Assembly (NCBI GenBank): GCA_030141605.1
Contig: JAQGDQ010000005.1
Coordinates: forward strand, 992,180 to 1,056,179
From: Tubiluchus corallicola
Lineage: Eukaryota > Priapulida > Priapulimorpha > Priapulimorphida > Tubiluchidae
DNA: 64,000 bases
Reading direction: 5' to 3'
Shown here: piece by piece, positions 10,696-23,400 of the stretch
Layout: every line of letters begins with the position of its first letter
Position numbering within the stretch: the first letter of the stretch is position 1
Program-made: the position numbers and the translations under genes
Notes under the pieces: model-generated
Database searches by the model: none
Seen by the model: only the letters and a program-made list of their open reading frames with translations
What the model was told of the DNA's origin: nothing

Positions 10696-13600
10696 ATGTT
10701 AAGAGTCATGAATGAATACTTGTTAAAAAATTCCAAGAACTTATGGGTTTTTATCAACCTTTTAGCGCCGCAGAAGTTTAGTTATAAGCCAATTAGCATT
10801 TTAAATAGGTCATGTTATAAAAGTGCCCTTAGTCTTAATAAGTTATACCCAAATAGCGAATCACAGTCAGGAATCTCATTGACGTCGATGCAGGTATTGC
10901 TACATCACGATTTACGAATTAGGCAAAATTGCGAACTACATTGCAAATTACGAACTGCATTAGGAAACTAACCCTGAAAAATTTCTTGATCCTAACAAAC
11001 CTTTTTTGAGTATTAGTATTAGTACTAATAAGTAATAAGTTAGTGGTAGTGGTATTCAAGATTTTTTCGTATTTACACTACGTCAGAAGTTGGCGCTTGC
11101 TCAATTTCACCATGTACTGCCTCGCCGTATATGTACTGCGGTACCGTGTACCGTAGCACCATGTGCGGCATCTATTTACCACCGTACGATGTACCACCGC
11201 GCAATTCATTGTGTAGGGCGCGGAGTATGCCACTAGCCGAAGTAGGACACTTCCACTAAAGCGCACGTGCTAAATTTGTGGAAAAGCAGCATCGTACATG
11301 GGCAGCCTAAGCAGGGCACTGGCGATTTCTGTCGAGAATCGAGAATTATGACATAATAAAACATGAAACTAAATTTGTTTTAGAGAAAAAGTAACTTTAT
11401 AATAATGATGGATAGTCCTTGACAATTTACAAATGTATTTTTTACAATAATATCATCATTATTATTTGCTCCATTAATATCATCATAATGTTAAACTAAT
11501 GATCTAATGCTTTAAAGAGAGAAACTATGTAGGGCACATAGCTCGCTAGCCCATTTACTTAGTAGAAAACAATTATTTGTCCAAGAGATAGTGAAACAGA
11601 TCACCTGTCTGTGAAGCGAGACAAAATAAAAAATGATATACTTTAAGCAAATGCTGGAATCGCCTAAAAAGCGGGCTTATTTCACTTCAAAAATATTAAT
11701 ATCGAAGCCAAATTTAATATTGGCGGTTCTACTAGCTCAGAATAAGATTCTTTTATGTTATCAGATGTATAATAAATTATTCAGCGTGTATTGATGTTTT
11801 CGATTAGTATTATTAAATAAACAAGGACAACGGATGCTGCCAGTACGCTGCCTAACGACTCATTTCGTGACCTGTCTCTAGGTACGCAGCGCCACAACAC
11901 AAAGGAATGTCGACCAAGTGCAAACGTATCACATAGTATTCTCAGGCACTGGCTAACGCATGTCATTTGGATTGCCCTTATAAATTTTATTATTTAAGAG
12001 CTTTCGCACAAGCCTTTCAATGGTGCTACTCACACTGCATCACTTCAGCCAGCTAAGCCTTTCATCAAGTTTTCATTTTTTAAAACACAAAAGCAAATAA
12101 TTATAAAATTTAGCCATATGAATTGCAAACAGTTATTTCCAAGTCATACTTAGGTGTTAAAACAGATTTAGCACTGTGGTGTTAGAAAATTTAGGTAAGT
12201 GTTATAGATGTAGGAGATGACATCTCTAGCACTTACGTAAATTTTGTTATAATTATACATTATGTGTGGCATACACAGAATTCTTGTTCACAAGTTATGT
12301 TCAATGCTGATAGAGGGCTCGCTTTTGGGTCAGTTATGAGTAGAAACGGTGGTTGGGAATTAGACTCAGCAACATGGATATTCTGACTATTATTTTAAAG
12401 TGAATTACTTTCAAGCACTTATTGGTTGTAAATTAGTCACTAACAGATGAGCAACAAAGTGATATACCCGATAAAACAATTGACACCCACTAAAGTGATT
12501 ATGGATTATAGATTATGAATTAATACTAATAGTAATATTAAAATATTTTGCATTCCCTCGTAAAGTAATGTGTTCCGTTACAGTTATTTTGCACTCTCAA
12601 GCAAAGTTTTTACAAAGTTTTATGATGTTTTTTATCAAAGATGTGTATCTTTATCTTTTCAGATGTTTAGAAAAGGTGGTATGGTAGTGGCATATTAAAC
12701 TGACAAATAATTTGAACAAAAACATGGTATTTCTTAAAAGACTGGGGTTTTCGAGTTTTGCTTGAATGTAGAATACTTAAACGATAATTATGTTCGTTTA
12801 ACAAATTGCATTCAGTTATACAACCAGCCAATTTTTATTTTTATTTTAGCAAGCTTTTTCTTCTGATCTATACAGTGGAAAGTTTGGTGGATACATCCCA
12901 TTGGGTATGTATGCATTTTTCAGTTAACGATGTACTGTCTATAGTTTGTTGGGTAGAGGGATGTGATATTTCCTACGATGTTCAACTATGAAAAACAGTC
13001 TTGATGTCGATCAGTTGCCTATCTTGTGCAAGAGAGTTTAATTCCTGAGATGTGCAGGCAGTGTGATGGGCATGTAAGACATGGACTGCTAGGTTGAATA
13101 TGGAAATACTGAAGTAAAAAATTCAACTACCTCCACCACTAAATATAGCAAAAATTTCACATAACATTGTAAATAGTATAGTGTTGTATATTGTAGTGTT
13201 GCAATATGGTGAAATGTGGTAGTTTTAAAGAAATACATGAAATACCAAAACCTGTCTACGTACAAAAGCTTATATTAAGTTTTTGCTACTGTCAAACAGA
13301 GAAAAATTCTAAAATCTTCCAAAATGACATCATTACAGTCACAGTTAAAATCGTGTTCAGCATGTTTCTCTACAGTACGACATGAGATAAAACGCGCAGT
13401 TATAAACTAAAACACGTGTTATTGATGTCTAGCTTTAAATTGCGCCAAAACTGTGGTCATTGACTATGAAAAATCTATAATCTACTTGTGATTGTAGAAC
13501 ACACTATACAGTACAAATGATTCTAGTCTACGATAATTGCGGCGGTAGGATGACATCGGTTCCATTCTCACAATCAAGAAAAACCATTCCATGATTGTTG

Positions 13601-16261
13601 GGAAGACTCTATTGGTGAATTCTCTAGCACCATCTTTCATGATTGATTGTTTTGTTTCAGAAAAACTAAAAATTTGTTATAGCAAATCAAGTGGACCTGG
13701 AGGACAAAACGTGAATAAAGGTAAAACATATAAATCAACCAGAATTGTTTAATTATTTAATTAATGATAATACTATTATTAACAATATTTGATAGCTCTG
13801 TCATCTGCTGAAAATCATTGTAGAGTGTAGGGATGCACTGAAACTAGATTTCGAACCGGTACCATATTTTTCAAATCTTTTTTGGCCGAACCGAATTTCT
13901 ACAATTTTATTTTGCTGAAACCGAATTGAGCTGAATTTCACAATTTTTTTATCGAAACCGAACTGAGCTGAACCAAATTATTAACTTCTAGTAATAAATT
14001 TCATTAGTGGCTTCAGTATGTTTTTCAAAAAAGATTTATTTTCACACTTGGAGAGGTAAGATTCTATATTACGTAAGCCCCTTGATATGTGTACAAATTT
14101 CATTTTGATAACCCAAACAGTAAGTAACCAGTAATTAAATCAGTTTTCATTAAAAGATGACAGTATAGTCAATTACTTTAATATTGTAGCTTAATCAGTA
14201 ATCATATAGTCAATATCACATTTTACCTATTGTATCAGGGCGTCAAATATTTTACACTAAACTTCAATCTGCTGTGTTGCTTACATTTGATATGCTTGGT
14301 TAACTGTGCTTGACACAGTTACACTAAATTCATTGAACAATGTTGACAATAATTATAATCTACAAAGCATTCACAATTACTTCTGCCAAATTAACAAGAA
14401 AACATGTATGTGGAAATGAAGACGATGACTAGTGAATGTTTTCAACGATATCCGAGCGCATCACCCCAAATTTTAAAATTTTACTAAACTAGCTCAAACT
14501 GCCAGCCTACCATACACAAACAGTTTTGTTGAAAAATTGTCGGTTGATTTTGCCAGGCTTAGTTATGCTGCTTTGTGGCGGCGGCGTTCATCAGACAAAA
14601 ATGACAAATTATGAAAACAAATTTTTTACCAGTCACGACCGAATTCATTTAAACAGATCGACTCGAAACCGAATTTTGCAAAATTTCGACCAAATTTCTT
14701 AGAAAAAAACTTTACAGAATTTTCTTCTACCAACGAAATGAAACGAATTGAAAATTCTTTTCGGTTCAACAACCGAAATCAGGCTGTTTCCAAGTTTCAT
14801 TCGGTGCAACCCTAGTGGAGTGCTATTGATTCTATTTAGTCAAATATGTTTTACTCTTGTTTGTGGAACCAATAATCAATAGACACTATTTGCTTGGAAA
14901 ACGTAATTAGTGCAAAATGTCAGTTATTTTGACTGGCTTGATATTTTGTTGTATCTTTGTATTTATGTAACACAGATTCAGAAGCAAAATTTAACAAGTA
15001 TCCTACTCTAAAAATATTTTTGCATTGTTTGCGGGTGAAAGCAAATTGATTCATGGCTTCATATAATATATGAAATCATCTGTGCTGCTTACCTAGAGCT
15101 AAAGATATTTTCTCTGATTTTACTAGTTGGTTGTTGAATTTTTCGGCATCTAAAGAAAAGGTCATTTGTTACAGTTAATACAAAAGTGGAGATTAGATTT
15201 CATTTGGACACTGCTGAATGGATACCACAAGCTACCAGGGAGAAGTTAAAACAAGTGGTAAGAAGTAGTGACTGTTTTGTCTTATTTTGTGGAACTATAT
15301 TCTAGAAATAGTTACTTTGATAGCTATTATTTGAAGCAGTTAAAATTTAAGTAATTATCAAATAGTAATTAAAAACCTTGTTTTATTTTCGTGAGTCTAG
15401 GTTACTTTAAAATAATCTCTAGATGATTTTATATCATTAAAGTTTCAGCTTTTGTAATAACATTTGTTTTTCTGCAGTACCACAGAAGGGTGAATAAAGC
15501 TGGTGAATTTATTGTCGTTTCTGAAAGGACAAAGTCTCAACTGCTCAACACTGGTGATTGCTTGGATAAAATCAGAAGTGCTATCCGAGAATTGGAGAAG
15601 CCAGAGTCAGAACTATCACCTGAAAAACAAGCAGCTATTGCTGCTAGGTTAGTTAGATTTCTGGAAACATTTTGTTCTTATGGTTATTTGCTTTTTTGAG
15701 CTAGCACTCATGGTATAGCTAACGAACACCTTTAACAGATCAGGACAGACTATCTCTAACTGAATTTACTTAACTATTGTGCATAACATTGAAAAATTGG
15801 GCTTAGATGCATGGACGAGCTAGTGTTCAACAGTATACAACCCATGATTTTATAGTTAGTACTTGCTGATGTATCACAATTTTACATTAATGCAGTTATG
15901 TGCAAAACATGCAAGACAATCCTGTAGTGTTTTCAGCGTACAACAGAGCTCACATAGAAGGATTGGCATCACTAAACTTTGTTGATAAATTTTGTTGTTG
16001 TTGTAGAATTTCACTTGAGTGTCTTCCTTGCAAGCAAATGTCTCGTAATTATAAAAAAATGTGAAAGCAAGCTTTTACATACTTTATTTTTTTATGTATT
16101 TTGCACTTGCATACATGAAGTTTGACAAACATCATTGAACATAGTCTTCTATTTTCTCTTGTTTTTGTTCTAGGATCGAAAAGAAGAAAAAGGAAACTTT
16201 AAAACAAAAGCGAATCAGATCTATGACAAAAGAACATCGACGAGCTCCAATTCTTCGATGA
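10696..16261 (+). CDS. MRPL58: mitochondrial peptidyl-tRNA hydrolase ICT1 (ribosomal protein mL62)
   Basis: Codon-independent release factor of the mitochondrial large ribosomal subunit; in the family it hydrolyses peptidyl-tRNA on stalled mitoribosomes. Proposed exons: 10696-10893, 12663-12675 (13 nt, tentative), 13661-13720, 15175-15257, 15478-15647, 16174-16261; total 612 nt = 203 aa, close to the family's roughly 200 aa. The catalytic GGQ loop is in exon 3 (SSGPGGQNVNK), followed by a domain with FHLDTAEWIP and GEFIVVSERT, and a Lys/Arg-rich tail that in the family enters the mRNA channel. Exon 1 starts at the first ATG of its frame and holds KSALSLNKLYP, which resembles known ICT1 N-termini; residues before it would be the mitochondrial leader. 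Exons 3-6 are secure, exon 1 likely, the microexon inferred from phase. A candidate AATAAA is at 16957-16962. Confidence 0.88.
11090..11225. other. GC-rich stretch with repeated GTAC(C) words in ICT1 intron 1
   Basis: An AT-poor block with several GTAC/GGTACC/GTACCG words (TGCGGTACCGTGTACCG and neighbours). It stands out from the AT-rich intron, encodes nothing recognisable and has no assigned function. Confidence 0.4.
12186..12245. repeat. 26-bp near-perfect inverted repeat (hairpin)
   Basis: Arms 12186-12211 and 12220-12245 (start AAAATTTAGGTAAGTG; complement AAAATTTACGTAAGTG) pair with three mismatches around an 8-nt loop. It lies in an ICT1 intron and could be a tiny MITE or a foldback transcript. 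Confidence 0.75.
13828..14814. mobile_element. hAT-like non-autonomous DNA transposon
   Basis: An element of about 987 bp in an ICT1 intron. The left end TAGGGATGCAC and right end GTGCAACCCTA are inverted repeats with one mismatch. Flanking 8-mers GTAGAGTG (13820-13827) and GTGGAGTG (14815-14822) match at 7 of 8 positions, as expected for a hAT target-site duplication. The subterminal DNA has many CCGAA/TTCGG words in inverted arrangement. No transposase frame is present. Confidence 0.7.
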
Positions 16262-17465
16262 GAAATTACAATTAGTTTCTACATTTTTAATTTTTCCTAG
16301 TAATTTATCAGATAAATGCACAGTCATTGCTTAACTAAAACGTTTTGTGTTCTCTAAGTTTTTTTACTGACAAGAGAATGTACCTGACATGTGATTAAAC
16401 TTTGTTGGAAAATTACTCATTTCAGCCTTACTTATCACTGTATTAATTTTACAATTTTATGTATGTGTGCACTTGAAATATTTTCAAATGATTTTGATTC
16501 ATGAAAGGCATAATAATGTGCTCTTTGTGGGTGGAATTTCAATTCTAGTTTCATAGCTAATGATATCAATTCAGCATTAGTGGTCAATATTTTAGTAGCA
16601 GTTTGAAAGGGGACTAAAATAATAATGATATTAGAGGATTATGTGTTCTGTGAGGAGCTTATAACTTCTTTAAGCACATGGTTAACCTATAGTAGCTGGC
16701 AAATCTGCGGCTTTCAACTCTGTAAGTATTAACTGAGTTACACTTCAAAACTTTGGAATCATGTTTGATAGGACAAAATTTAATATTCGTTGCTTTTTAT
16801 TGTATTACGTTTGAATAACTAACTAAGTAGTTGCAAAAATAATAGGAAGATTTGAATTTGTTTTTAATTACATATTTTGTTATTTCTTGTGTCATCTACA
16901 TTTATCTCGTCTAAAGATGCAAAATGACTCTCACCCATACTTTTGAATGTCTGGGCAATAAAATTGTTAATTGTTACTATATTACGACATTAAATGCTTA
17001 CTTTACTTTCTCCTTACTGAACCTAGCAAATTTTGTGGCAAAATAACAAATCTTATTATATAGTTACAGTTTGCACAATCAAAGTACAGGGTCACCCACA
17101 TTGTAAAAATAAAATTATTTTGTACATACTAAGTATAGTGTCAATGAATTTTAAAAATAAAATGATTGAACAACAAACACGTTTATTTTTTATTTGTGAG
17201 TGTTTATAAGCACCATTTAGGCTTTCAACAGCTAAGTCTTCTATACATCCCCTATTGAAATGATAGACTTTTTACAATTTTGCTTTTTTATAATTCTGTT
17301 TGAATTTTCTTGCGCAAGATAATGATTCGGGTAGTTTTGCGCGCATGAAAAAAATCTTATTGTTTCGACCAATAGATGGCGCGATCATATCGCCGCCCTC
17401 GTGGCTGCTTGAATGGAACAGCGAATGGTGAATATTTGAGCATACGTTTTCTTATTTCTTCGATA
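16262..17465 (+). promoter_or_regulatory. ICT1 3' end and eIF3d 5' region
   Basis: Non-coding gap between two same-strand genes. AATAAA at 16957-16962 probably ends ICT1. Close to eIF3d, CCAATAGATGGCGCG at about 17369-17383 contains an AGATGGCGC core resembling the YY1-type motif found near start sites of housekeeping genes. The ATG inside that motif (17376) is in frame with the eIF3d start at 17466 and no stop intervenes, so a 30-residue extension is possible. The transcription start is not known. Confidence 0.4.
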
Positions 17466-20400
17466 ATGTCTGCGAAATTTATTCCCCCAACTATACAGGA
17501 CAACCCTAAAGGATGGGGTCCGTGTGCTGTACCGGAGCAGTTTAAAGACATGCCATATCAACCATTTTCTAAAGCAGACAGACTTGGCAAAGTAAGTGCA
17601 ATAGTGTGATTGAAATTTAATGCGTGTACACATCTTGATACTGGTGTTTTTGGTGATGTCTGTGAACATCAAAATTTTCATACAATTTTTTTATTCACCT
17701 GTAGGTTTCAGATTGGACCGGAACTACATACCAAGACAAGCGCTATACTAGTAAGTATACATTGCAATAATTCATCGCTTTACGTTACAGTTTACCATTT
17801 AAATTCAACATCCGCAAATTTTTGCAGTTTTTTTGTTGTTAGGAGTTTTTAGCATTACTTTAAATTGGAAGTTACTTGCATTGCTTTCCTAGCAGGGCTT
17901 CTATTTTCTGTCAATTTTAAAGGTTTTTTTAAAGTAGGTTTACTAATTTTTTTTTCAATCACAACCAATTTTGGTGATAGAATTACAAGGTGATATAGAG
18001 CTATAAGCAGCTAACTGATTTTCCACCAATAGACAATAATCAATAAAAGCTGCCAAAAAGTTACCACGTTCCCTGTGATTTATGAGCATTGGTACCCATG
18101 AAACGAAAAACCTGCACTACATGAAAACGTCTGAAATTTCAGATTGGCTTTATGAAAGGTTAAGATGGTTTCTATTTTTATAGCTAGCATCCTAAAGACA
18201 AGGGTCCTACTGGAGACCAGACCACTGCTATTTATTTCAAACTATACTTACAGGTTTAAGATTAAATTTTATCAGTTGTTGAAGGAACTTGCAATTTTGA
18301 TAGATGATAGAAGAACCAAAATCAACAAACTGACCTATGTTCAGTAACTGACGACTAAAACAATTAGCAATTGATAAAAACTTTGACAGCAAATTTCATA
18401 TTTAAAGCAGTTTCAAAGGTGAAACTTTGTAAACAGTGTTGCACATGATTCACGAACGAAAACATTGGACGACTGCTATTCAATATACAAATGAAAGAAA
18501 CGACGAACAAAATATAAAAAACTAACAACAATACACGAAAACCAACAGCAACAGGAATTTATAACAGTGTATTACTTAGTTGATAATAAATAAAATTGTA
18601 ATATTTGCTACTGACTGTAAGACGCCATCACACAGAGCTAACGGAAACAGTGGCAATATCTGATCACATAATGGATACATACTGAACGTGATATTTAAAA
18701 ACCGGGATTATGAAACCAGCAGCTGTTTAGTAAATCCTGATGCCATAATTGTAAGGCAAAAAATCATCAAACTATTCGTGTTTTTTTAAAGATATTTGTA
18801 AAAATAAAAAATTAATGTAAATATTTTTTTAATCTTGAACAACGAGTATCTAACAACAAGTTGTAATTGCTCATGGAAAGAAGCCGCCACATAAAACATA
18901 GCAATTATCAGCCTATTTTTGCTTATATGATTAACTTGATCTTAATCATTGCACATATGAATTGTAAGGAAAATTTTTATTTCCTTTACCAAAGTAGGTA
19001 AAGAAGATATTCCACAATGTAGTTGTAGATGCATGTAGATGCTAAGGAAAGTTTGTGATATTACATGTGCATGCTGAAAAAATAGATGTACATTACAGGT
19101 AAATAAAAAAAGTAGTTCCAAACACTGCTTGCAAAATGCAAAACCAACAAAATTAAACAACTAGAAGGACGAATGTTTATATGACTTTTTTGATAAATTA
19201 ATAATTGGTTAAAAGTTATTAACCAATAAGCGGTCAGAGCCCATATAGAAATCCTGCAGGTTTCCTCAAAAGGAAAAAATAATGCACAACACCAGTTACG
19301 CCGCATTGGTTAGCTCTGCCTTTATGTATGCCTTATAGGCTGGTTATACTGAATGGTTATAAACAAGCTCTTGAGATGAGGTTTACAGTTCTACAGTCCT
19401 GCCTTAATTTGACTAACTAATCTATGTAAGTTACCAATTTTCGTTTAGATCGCTACCAGTCGCAGTTTGGCTCGGCTAGCCAGTATGCATATTATCATGA
19501 CGAAGATGAGAACACCTTTCAGTTGGTCGATACTGCAAAAGTACAAAAACCTATCTATCAACGAGGTCGCGGGAAATTTAACCAACGAAACATGCGTCGT
19601 GACAGGGAACGCCGCGATCAGAAGCAAGCTGCACAGATGCAGGTTTTATCTAAGACCCAGAAAAGCAGAGAGAGGTAGGTATTTATGATTCAAATTTTCA
19701 ATAAATTTTGAATATTGCTGCAACAAATAAACTCTAAATATAGATTGTAAATATTTATAAATTGTAAATAAAGATAGATTGTAATTTTACTCCAAAATTA
19801 TTTTATTTTTTGGGGTAAAATTTTATTCTCCTGCTGGGTAGTATTGTTTGTATTAAATTGTAAATACAAAAAGCTGTATCCAAAGTGATGTGCTTACTAT
19901 TCAAATATTTTATTTACTCTTAGTCTTATGTTTTATGTAGAGATCGACAGAGGCAGATGAAAAAATGGCAGAAGCAATATGGTGTTCGTCAGAAGTTTGA
20001 CAACCGAGGACAGGTAGTTGGTTACTTATGACAATATATCATCAGTATATTTTAGCACTGGTTTGCTTCGCTTCTTCATCTAAAAGAAGCTGTTTAGATG
20101 CATTTGCTGCTGAAAAAGTTTATTTGTTACGATATTATTCAGTTATAAATTTTGCCGTAACTGCGGTGTATTTTAACAGATGGCCTGCATGAATTTCGGT
20201 TTTTCTTTCTTTTTCAGCAGCCAATGAAACAGCGAGTTGCATCAGTTCAAGTACGTCCAGACTGGAAAGTCATTGAAGAGATGGATTTCCCTCGACTAGG
20301 AAAACTGTCTCTCCCTTCAGTGGAACTGCCAACAGATGTGTAAGTTTCATTAGTACACCACAACTTGAAAAAAATGCAGCTTCAACTAAGGCTGCTGCTG

Positions 20401-23400
20401 AAAATTTTATAAAGTAAAGGTAGGACCTTCGTGTGCGAGTAATGTGTGATGTGCTTTGATTGTTTCCATGTGTCTGTTAATACTTGCAAAATAAAGCCAA
20501 GGACACTCTTTCTGCTATTTTTGGTTGTTGTTTATGAAAATTGGAAAAAAAAAATCATTTTTGGAAGCAATGTTTTGCTCAGAATTTCAGCGTAACAAAG
20601 ATCAAGAAATAGTCACAGTGATGGAATTAGCTTATGCTGCATAGGTTTTGGTGCATAACATTTTGTGAGGTTCTGGGTGCATAACATTTTGTAAGGTTTT
20701 GGATGCGTAAAACTTTGTATTGGATAGAACAACATGGCATTTGTCACCACTTAGTGAAGGAACTGGGACTAGATGCAGAACAACATAATTATATGCTTCT
20801 TCCACTTTTTAAAAACTCAAATGGAAAAATGTTACCGTGTATGGGTTCTGAAGTGACTAAAACTTGCTTGACCATGAAACCAATCAACAAGAATTGACAA
20901 CGGAAACTTAAAAATTCGCTAAATCACCTGGGCAGTTTCCTGTCTGCGTACTGCTGCGTGATGTGTATTTGGATGATTAGCTATCCTGTTCGTATAAATG
21001 CGGATCACGCATGGTGAATTGTGTATTACATACACATGTATTTAAATACAAACTGTTTACGTAGCTGATATGAAGATATATCTACAACCAACATAAGCAA
21101 GAAAAAGTCTTTACGTCTTTACAAATTCTGAAACAAAATATACGTTTATAGTTGAATGGTTTATAGTACTTAGGAAATGAGTTTCACTTGTTACAAAAAT
21201 TTCGTTGGACTCCTGTATGATGGAAATACATCCGATCTGAATGAATTGCAATACAAGTTGCTTGTCAAAAATGATCTAACTAGCTCCAGTTTCTTATCAT
21301 CTATTGCTGCTGCACAAGAACCCATTCTTGCATTACCATCACCAGTAGGAATTGGTTGGACAGCCGCTCAGTCCAGGACAGTAACACCTCTTTTAATGAA
21401 TGATGCCTGAGCTCCTGGTAGTATAAAGGAATTAGTGATTTGCAATTGCAAAAAAGGCTGTAAATGTCAATGCAGTTGCAAAGTTGCATGTTTCTTTTGT
21501 ATGCCGTCATGCAAGTGTGACTAGGAAATTTGTACAAACATCATTAATGACAAAAGTGACGAAGAAGAAGACTTAGAATGATCCTCAGAATAAACTAGAC
21601 AAAGTAAATGTTCAAAGGCTGAATGTGTGTAACAATAAATAGCGTCTTGCTTACCATGCCCAAATTTGCTATAATGTGGCTTTGTGGAGTTGGTTCCACA
21701 AATCGGCCCGTGCTACCCACACGGCCCACCTGAAAATTAGTACTGCTGCCACTCAGGCAATGAGCATCAAGGTGCCCTCTGTCATCTGATGTAGGTAAAA
21801 ACTGGTTACCAGAATGAGTGAACGAAACTCATTTTCCTGGCCTTTTTTTGAGTTTGCCCTCCCGGGGACTATACATATGGTGATAAATAATTATTATGAT
21901 CCTAATGTCAAGATTATTATTAATGATGTGACATTAAGATTAATAATAAATCACCTGTGGAAATTTCTGGCTCATAATTAATCAAATTAAAAAAATGTAA
22001 TTTGTTAGAGTTGTGAGTGATCTAACACTGGAAATTTGATTGGCCTTCTATAAGAGACAAGTACTGTCTTGACCACTGGCAGATGAGGCGGCCTAGTGGT
22101 TAAGGCTCTTGCGATGTAAGCAGAGGTCCTTGGTTCAAATCCAGACTGCATCCCAACAATTCCACATTTCCTATCTTTCAAGTTTCTTATCAAAATTTAA
22201 TTAATTGTGCATTTGTGATATCATAGTGATACATGTTATATCTATTTTTTAGTGTTCGCTGTGGTTCTTTAGAAATGTATGATAAGGTGTATGACAGAGT
22301 GACAACTAGGAATGAAAAGAAACTGATGAGAGTCAATCGTATTTTCCACAAAGTTACCACTACAGATGATCCAGTTATACGCCGAGTAAGTCTATAGGTT
22401 TTGCTACTTTTATAGTTTTGTGGCTAACCAGTTATTACTATTTATGTTTTCTAATTCCTGCGTGAATGTTTTAACAAATTTAAGTGGGCCCTTATTTTTG
22501 TAAATGTAAGCTGCAAATATGTTCTGTGCCAATGAAGGTTTCAGTGTTTCATCGATTAATTTTTTATTGCAATATCCCAAATAATGTAAAGGGTTGACAT
22601 TCTTTGCCCTTCCAAGAACCATACCTCATTTTCTTCTGGTGAACCAAAAACCATACGTCCTTTTTTTCTCAGGTTGTCAGTCCTGTTGCAAAATTCAGAG
22701 ACTAATTTTTCCCAACACATAAATTAGTCATTCATACAGTGGACAATTTATTTTGTGGTGTAAATTATTTATGCTTTGCAGCATTACTCTTTGTCTTAAT
22801 ATATATATTAATATTTAATATTAGCATTTAATATTGTGTTTGCAAAACAGCTTGCAAAAACTGAAGGCAACGTTTATGCAACCGATGCAATTCTTGCTAC
22901 TCTAATGACAGCAACTAGATCCGTTTATTCATGGGATATCCTTGTACAACGCGTAGGAAACAAACTGTTCTTCGACAAGAGAGATGATTCTGAATTTGGT
23001 AAAAAAAAATTTAATCAGTAGACATTGTAACGCTAATAGACAGATGCTACAGTTTGATTAGAAATAACTCTTTTGTTGGCATTTAATACCAAGAATCTGA
23101 AAAATGTTTTTTGTAGAACTTTGGGATGCAGTTGTTTCACATTGTGATAAACATATTTTGAGTTTTGATATGATAAATAAAGTAGCTTACATTTTATTAT
23201 GCCAGCCAAGATTCATTAAAACTGCACAATTATACTAGTAGCTATTGTAATAATAAACTGGCCAGCAAAAATTTGGTGACAATTCATGCAATTTACTGGC
23301 ATGAGTTATGACTTTCATCATGCATTATGTAATTGCCAATCTGTTGTAGATTTGTTAACCGTGTCAGAGACATCAAGTGAGCCGCCCGCTGAAGAAACCC

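Noticed and set aside
22084-22160. Functional tRNA gene
   Set aside because: A and B boxes are present but the ends do not form an acceptor stem and no CCA-side pairing is seen; a SINE head fits better.
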